Assembly (NCBI RefSeq): GCF_008704995.1
Contig: NZ_CP023747.1
Location: 744,001 to 808,000 of the forward strand
Origin: Streptomyces nodosus
GTDB lineage: Bacteria; Actinomycetota; Actinomycetes; Streptomycetales; Streptomycetaceae
Direction: 5' to 3'
DNA: 64,000 nucleotides
In this document: piece by piece, positions 61,007-64,000 of the stretch
How positions within the stretch are numbered: the stretch's first letter is position 1
Layout of the letters: the number at the start of each line of letters is the position of its first letter
Notes under the pieces: model-generated
Told to the model about the DNA's origin: nothing
Database searches by the model: none
The model's input: the letters and a program-made list of their open reading frames with translations, nothing else
Made by a program: the position numbers and the translations under genes

Positions 61007-62153
61007 CGCTCTTGCCTCCGCCGTCCGGGGCGGCCGGGAGCACCACCGCGTCCTCGGGGTCGAAGGTGAGCACCACCTGGTCGCCGGGGACCGGCGGGGT
61101 GCGCAGTTCACCGATGTCGGCGGTGACCGTACCGCCCGTGACCAGGTCGGCATGGAGCCGGTGGACGGAGCCGCGCCACTGCACATCGGTGACGGTGGCG
61201 CGGAGCGTGGGTCCGTCGCCGCCGTCCGCGAGGCGGACCAGATGGGGGCGGACGCAGAGCACGGCGTCGGTCCCGGCGGGGAGCGGCTGCACGGCGGCGA
61301 CCCGCACCTCGTTGTCCGCCAGGGCGACGCGGGCGCCGTCGGGGCCGGTCTCGGCGAGGGTGGTGACCGGGAGCAGATTGGCCTGTCCGACGAAGGAGGC
61401 GGTGAAGGTGTCGCGGGGCCGCCGGTAGAGCTGCTGCGGGGTGCCGCAGTCCACCAGCCGGGCGTCCTTCATCACCGCGATACGGTCGGCCAGGGTCAGC
61501 GCCTCGACCTGGTCGTGCGTCACATACAGCATGGAGACGTCGGGCAGGTCGCGGTGGAGCCGGGCCAGTTCGGCGAGCATCCCGGTGCGCAGCTGGACGT
61601 CGAGCGCGGAGAGCGGCTCGTCGAGGAGCAGTACGTCGGGGCGGATGGCCAGGGCGCGGGCGATGGCCACCCGCTGCTGCTGGCCGCCGGAGAGTTCACG
61701 CGGATAGCGCCGGGCGTAGCCGGCCATGCCGGTCATCTCCAGGGCGCGGGCGACCCGGCCGGGGATGTCGGCCCTCGGGACCTTGTGGGCCTTGAGGCCG
61801 AAGGCGACGTTCTGCTCCACCCTGAGGTGCGGGAAGAGCGCGTACTGCTGCACCACCATGCCGATGCCGCGCCGGTAGGGCGGCAGGTCGGTGACGTCGC
61901 GTCCGCCGATGTGCACCCGGCCGCGCACCGGGCTGGTGAAGCCGGCCGCGGTGCGCAGCGCGGTGGTCTTGCCGGAGCCGCTGGGGCCGAGCAGGGCGAC
62001 CACCTCGCCGGGGGCGACGTCGAGGGTGAAACCGTCGAGGACCGTGGTGCCGTGGTAGGCGACGGTGACGTCCTCGAAGGAGAGGCCGGAGCGGACCGCG
62101 CCGGCCTCGGCGCCCTGGGGTGTCCCCCGGACCGGGGCGGGCGCGGACGTCAC
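60999..62153 (-). CDS. phnT: Phosphonate ABC transporter ATPase
   Basis: 384-aa ATPase from GTG at 62153 with AGGAGG. Motifs: [77 protein letters not shown]-terminal TOBE domain (about 300-380) is present, as in PotA/PhnT-type proteins. It overlaps the upstream phosphonatase-like gene by GTGA. Confidence 0.9.
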   Translation of the reverse strand: MTSAPAPVRGTPQGAEAGAVRSGLSFEDVTVAYHGTTVLDGFTLDVAPGEVVALLGPSGSGKTTALRTAAGFTSPVRGRVHIGGRDVTDLPPYRRGIGMVVQQYALFPHLRVEQNVAFGLKAHKVPRADIPGRVARALEMTGMAGYARRYPRELSGGQQQRVAIARALAIRPDVLLLDEPLSALDVQLRTGMLAELARLHRDLPDVSMLYVTHDQVEALTLADRIAVMKDARLVDCGTPQQLYRRPRDTFTASFVGQANLLPVTTLAETGPDGARVALADNEVRVAAVQPLPAGTDAVLCVRPHLVRLADGGDGPTLRATVTDVQWRGSVHRLHADLVTGGTVTADIGELRTPPVPGDQVVLTFDPEDAVVLPAAPDGGGKSDD

Positions 62154-62845
62154 CGTTCCTCCTGGAGCAGCAGTCCGGGCAGTTCGGCGACGGAGGCGAG
62201 GACCTGGGTGGCGCCGTCGGTGCGCAGCCGTGCCTCGTCGTGGGCGCCGGTGAGGACGCCGGCCACGACGGAGGCTCCCGCGCGGACACCGGTGAGCATG
62301 TCGTAGCCGGTGTCCCCGCAGACCGCGATCTGGCGCACGTCGTCGGTGGCGGTGCGCAGCAGCGCGGTGAGCACCATGTCCGGGTAGGGGCGGCCACGGC
62401 CGGCGTCCGCGGGACACAGCGTCAGGTCGGCGATGCCCTGCCAGCCCAGCGCGTCCAGGATGCGGTCCTGGGTGGAGCGGGAGAAGCCGGTGGTGAGGGC
62501 CACCTTGAGGCCGCCGTCGCGCAGGGCGCCGATGGCCTGCTCGGCCCCGGGCAGCGGGGCGCAGCTGCCGCCGTCGATCAGGTCGTGGTAAGCGGTCTCG
62601 AAGGCGAGGTTGGCCCGCTGGGCGGTGTCCTCGTCGCCGAAGAGGTGACGGAAGACGGAGATCTTGCTCTCGCCCATGGTGGCGCGGACATGGTCGAGCA
62701 TCCGGGCGTGCTCGGCGGATCCGGCCTCCAGGCCGAGGGTTGCGGTGGCGGCGCCGAAGGCCTGCTCGACCAGGCCGCCGTCGGCGACGGTGGTGCCGGC
62801 CATGTCGAGGACGACGAGACGGACGGCGGGGCGGGGTGCGGTCAT
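62150..62845 (-). CDS. Phosphonatase-like HAD hydrolase
   Basis: 231-aa HAD protein of the PhnX-like (TIGR03351) type. VVLDMAGTTV holds the catalytic aspartates' motif I (DMAGT, as in phosphonoacetaldehyde hydrolase), LTTGFSRSTQDRILDALGW motif II, GRGRPYPDMVLTALL motif III and AVCGDTGYDMLTGVRAGA motif IV. It likely cleaves the C-P bond of phosphonoacetaldehyde made from 2-aminoethylphosphonate, but this branch is not proven to. The lysine that forms a Schiff base in true PhnX is not obvious. Coupled to the ATPase gene. Confidence 0.85.
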   Translation of the reverse strand: MTAPRPAVRLVVLDMAGTTVADGGLVEQAFGAATATLGLEAGSAEHARMLDHVRATMGESKISVFRHLFGDEDTAQRANLAFETAYHDLIDGGSCAPLPGAEQAIGALRDGGLKVALTTGFSRSTQDRILDALGWQGIADLTLCPADAGRGRPYPDMVLTALLRTATDDVRQIAVCGDTGYDMLTGVRAGASVVAGVLTGAHDEARLRTDGATQVLASVAELPGLLLQEER

Positions 62846-62898
62846 TGCGGTGCTCCCTGGGTGCGGGGCAGTGAGGGCGGGTGGTGGTACGGAGGGGG

Positions 62899-64000
62899 TC
62901 AGAGGCCGAGGGTGTCTGCGGTCGTCTCGGCGATGGCCGGCGAGCAGGTCATGCCGCGTCCGCCGGGGCCGGTGACCAGCCAGACGCCGTCACGGACCTG
63001 CTGGCGGTGGACGATCCGGCCGGTGTCGGTGCACTGGGCGTACACGCCGGCCCAGCGGCGGCGGATCGGCGGCAGCGGGCGTCCGAGGATCCCTTCGACG
63101 ACCTCGGTCAGGTACTCGTAGGGGTCCTCGACCACGTCGAAGCCGAAGGGCTGGTCGTACTCGTGGGTGTCGCCGATGGTCAGCCCGCCGTCCCTGCGCT
63201 GCACCATGAGGAGCTGCATCCGGTGTTCGGCGGCAGTGGGGTGCTGCCGCTGGCCGGCGTTCAGGGCGTCCAGGCCGGCACCGGCGTAGCCGGGGTAGTA
63301 GCGGAAGCTGTCGCCGTCGGCGACGGAGGTGGTCAGGGCCTCGCCGAGCGGGGCGGTCTGCATCATCTGCAGCCGTACCCGGCGCACCGGCAGGTCGGGG
63401 ACGAGTTCGCGGACCAGGCCGCCGAGCCAGGCGCCGGTGCAGAGCACCACGGCGTCGCCGGTGTGCACCTCGCCGTGGTCGTCGCGGACCGCCCGGTCGC
63501 CGACGACCTCGCGGATCTCGCGTCCGCCGAGGAAGGTGTAGCGGCCGGAGACCTCCAGGCGGGCGCGGAGGGCGCGCTGCGCGGTACGGGGCTCCACCGC
63601 GCCGTCCCGCTCGCACCACAGGGCGCCGAGGAACTCGCCGCGCAGGGCGGGGTTGATCCGGCGTGCCTCGTCCGCGGTGAGCAGTTCGAAGCCGCGGACG
63701 GCGGCGTCCGGCCGGTCGGCGGTCTCCCGGGCGACGGCCAGCTCGGCGGGGGTGCGGACGACGGTCAGCGAGCCGTTGGGCCGGAAGCCCAGCTCGGGCA
63801 CCTGGGCGCCGATCTCTTCCCACAGCTCACGGGCGCGCAGGGCGGTGCTCAGCTCGTCGCCCGCTGCCCGGCCGCTGACCCAGACCAGGCCGAAGTTGCG
63901 GACGGACGCACCGCGTGCCTCGGTCTCCCGCTCGATGTGGACGACCTCGTGGCCGCGTTCGATTGCATGCCAGGCGTGCATGCTGCCGAGCACGCCTGCT
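62899..64000 (-). CDS. FAD-dependent amine oxidoreductase of the phosphonate operon, 5' end beyond window
   Basis: The visible C-terminal 367 codons belong to a DadA-like FAD oxidoreductase of the TIGR03364 type, which occurs in phosphonate operons. AGVLGSMHAWHAIERGHEVV at the edge is the end of the FAD Rossmann loop, so only a few N-terminal residues are missing. Later: RNFGLVWVSG, WCERDGAVEPRTAQRAL, DAVVLCTGAWLGGLVREL and TGPGGRGMTCSPAIAETTAD. Likely an amine oxidase acting on 2-aminoethylphosphonate or an N-methyl derivative, giving phosphonoacetaldehyde for the hydrolase next door. Confidence 0.85.
   Translation of the reverse strand, partial: AGVLGSMHAWHAIERGHEVVHIERETEARGASVRNFGLVWVSGRAAGDELSTALRARELWEEIGAQVPELGFRPNGSLTVVRTPAELAVARETADRPDAAVRGFELLTADEARRINPALRGEFLGALWCERDGAVEPRTAQRALRARLEVSGRYTFLGGREIREVVGDRAVRDDHGEVHTGDAVVLCTGAWLGGLVRELVPDLPVRRVRLQMMQTAPLGEALTTSVADGDSFRYYPGYAGAGLDALNAGQRQHPTAAEHRMQLLMVQRRDGGLTIGDTHEYDQPFGFDVVEDPYEYLTEVVEGILGRPLPPIRRRWAGVYAQCTDTGRIVHRQQVRDGVWLVTGPGGRGMTCSPAIAETTADTLGL

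Overview
The window reads as chromosomal DNA of a Streptomyces (or very close actinomycete). The grounds are very high GC with strong third-position G/C, many GTG and TTG starts, GTGA/ATGA gene overlaps, a complete conservon (cvnABCD plus cytochrome P450), STAS-ANTAR and GAF-SpoIIE regulators, and one small gene carrying the rare TTA codon. I found no rRNA, tRNA or CRISPR array.

Layout. 0-2.6 kb: a Gfo/Idh/MocA oxidoreductase (cut by the left edge) diverges from a GntR/HutC regulator and a ROK kinase, with a perfect palindromic operator between them. 2.7-7.2 kb: a gene fragment, a stand-alone ctaD (cytochrome oxidase subunit I) coupled to a small membrane protein, a coupled DUF211/VIT-like membrane protein pair, a DinB-like protein and a small membrane protein. 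7.3-14.2 kb: a secreted protein, an epimerase-like protein, a tandem MerR regulator diverging from a DUF6194-type protein, a GlxA-type regulator, a GAPDH and a prephenate dehydratase. 14.7-20.6 kb: the conservon with a CYP157-like P450 lacking the EXXR motif, then a second, canonical P450. 20.8-22.1 kb: a secreted subtilisin.

22.5-33.2 kb is a sulfur-scavenging region. An FMN reductase, two flavin-dependent monooxygenases, an amino-acid-type ABC ATPase and a binding lipoprotein lie on the minus strand behind a short cysteine-ending leader peptide. The permease and a large FAD/NAD(P)-binding protein diverge from them. A SfnB-like acyl-CoA dehydrogenase and a cysteine-free Rrf2 regulator follow. 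The gene set resembles the Bacillus ytmI operon for S-alkylcysteine salvage.

33.3-40.9 kb is accessory DNA: an XRE regulator, a degenerate IS3-type transposase pair with an intact -1 slippery heptamer, and a compact three-gene locus. That locus holds a 70-aa RiPP-like precursor, a membrane M50 peptidase with a PqqD/RRE-like N-terminus, and a secreted four-cysteine protein; it is the best candidate for an undescribed system. A His-rich exported peptide, a TTA-containing gene and a group of two XRE regulators, an ECF sigma factor and a coupled unknown protein come next.

42.5-49.2 kb: an enolase paralogue, an EttA-like ABC-F protein and an MFS transporter (a perfect 51-bp repeat precedes each of the last two), and a GAF-SpoIIE phosphatase. 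49.3-55.8 kb: a WxLIP/DUF916 surface protein, a phosphatase with a WxL-like C-terminus, a HupE/UreJ-like protein, a lipoprotein and a second metallophosphoesterase. 56-57.8 kb: gene remnants, a winged-helix regulator and a STAS-ANTAR protein. 58.0-64.0 kb: a 2-aminoethylphosphonate uptake and breakdown operon (binding protein, two permeases, ATPase, phosphonatase-like HAD, FAD oxidoreductase) that runs off the right edge.
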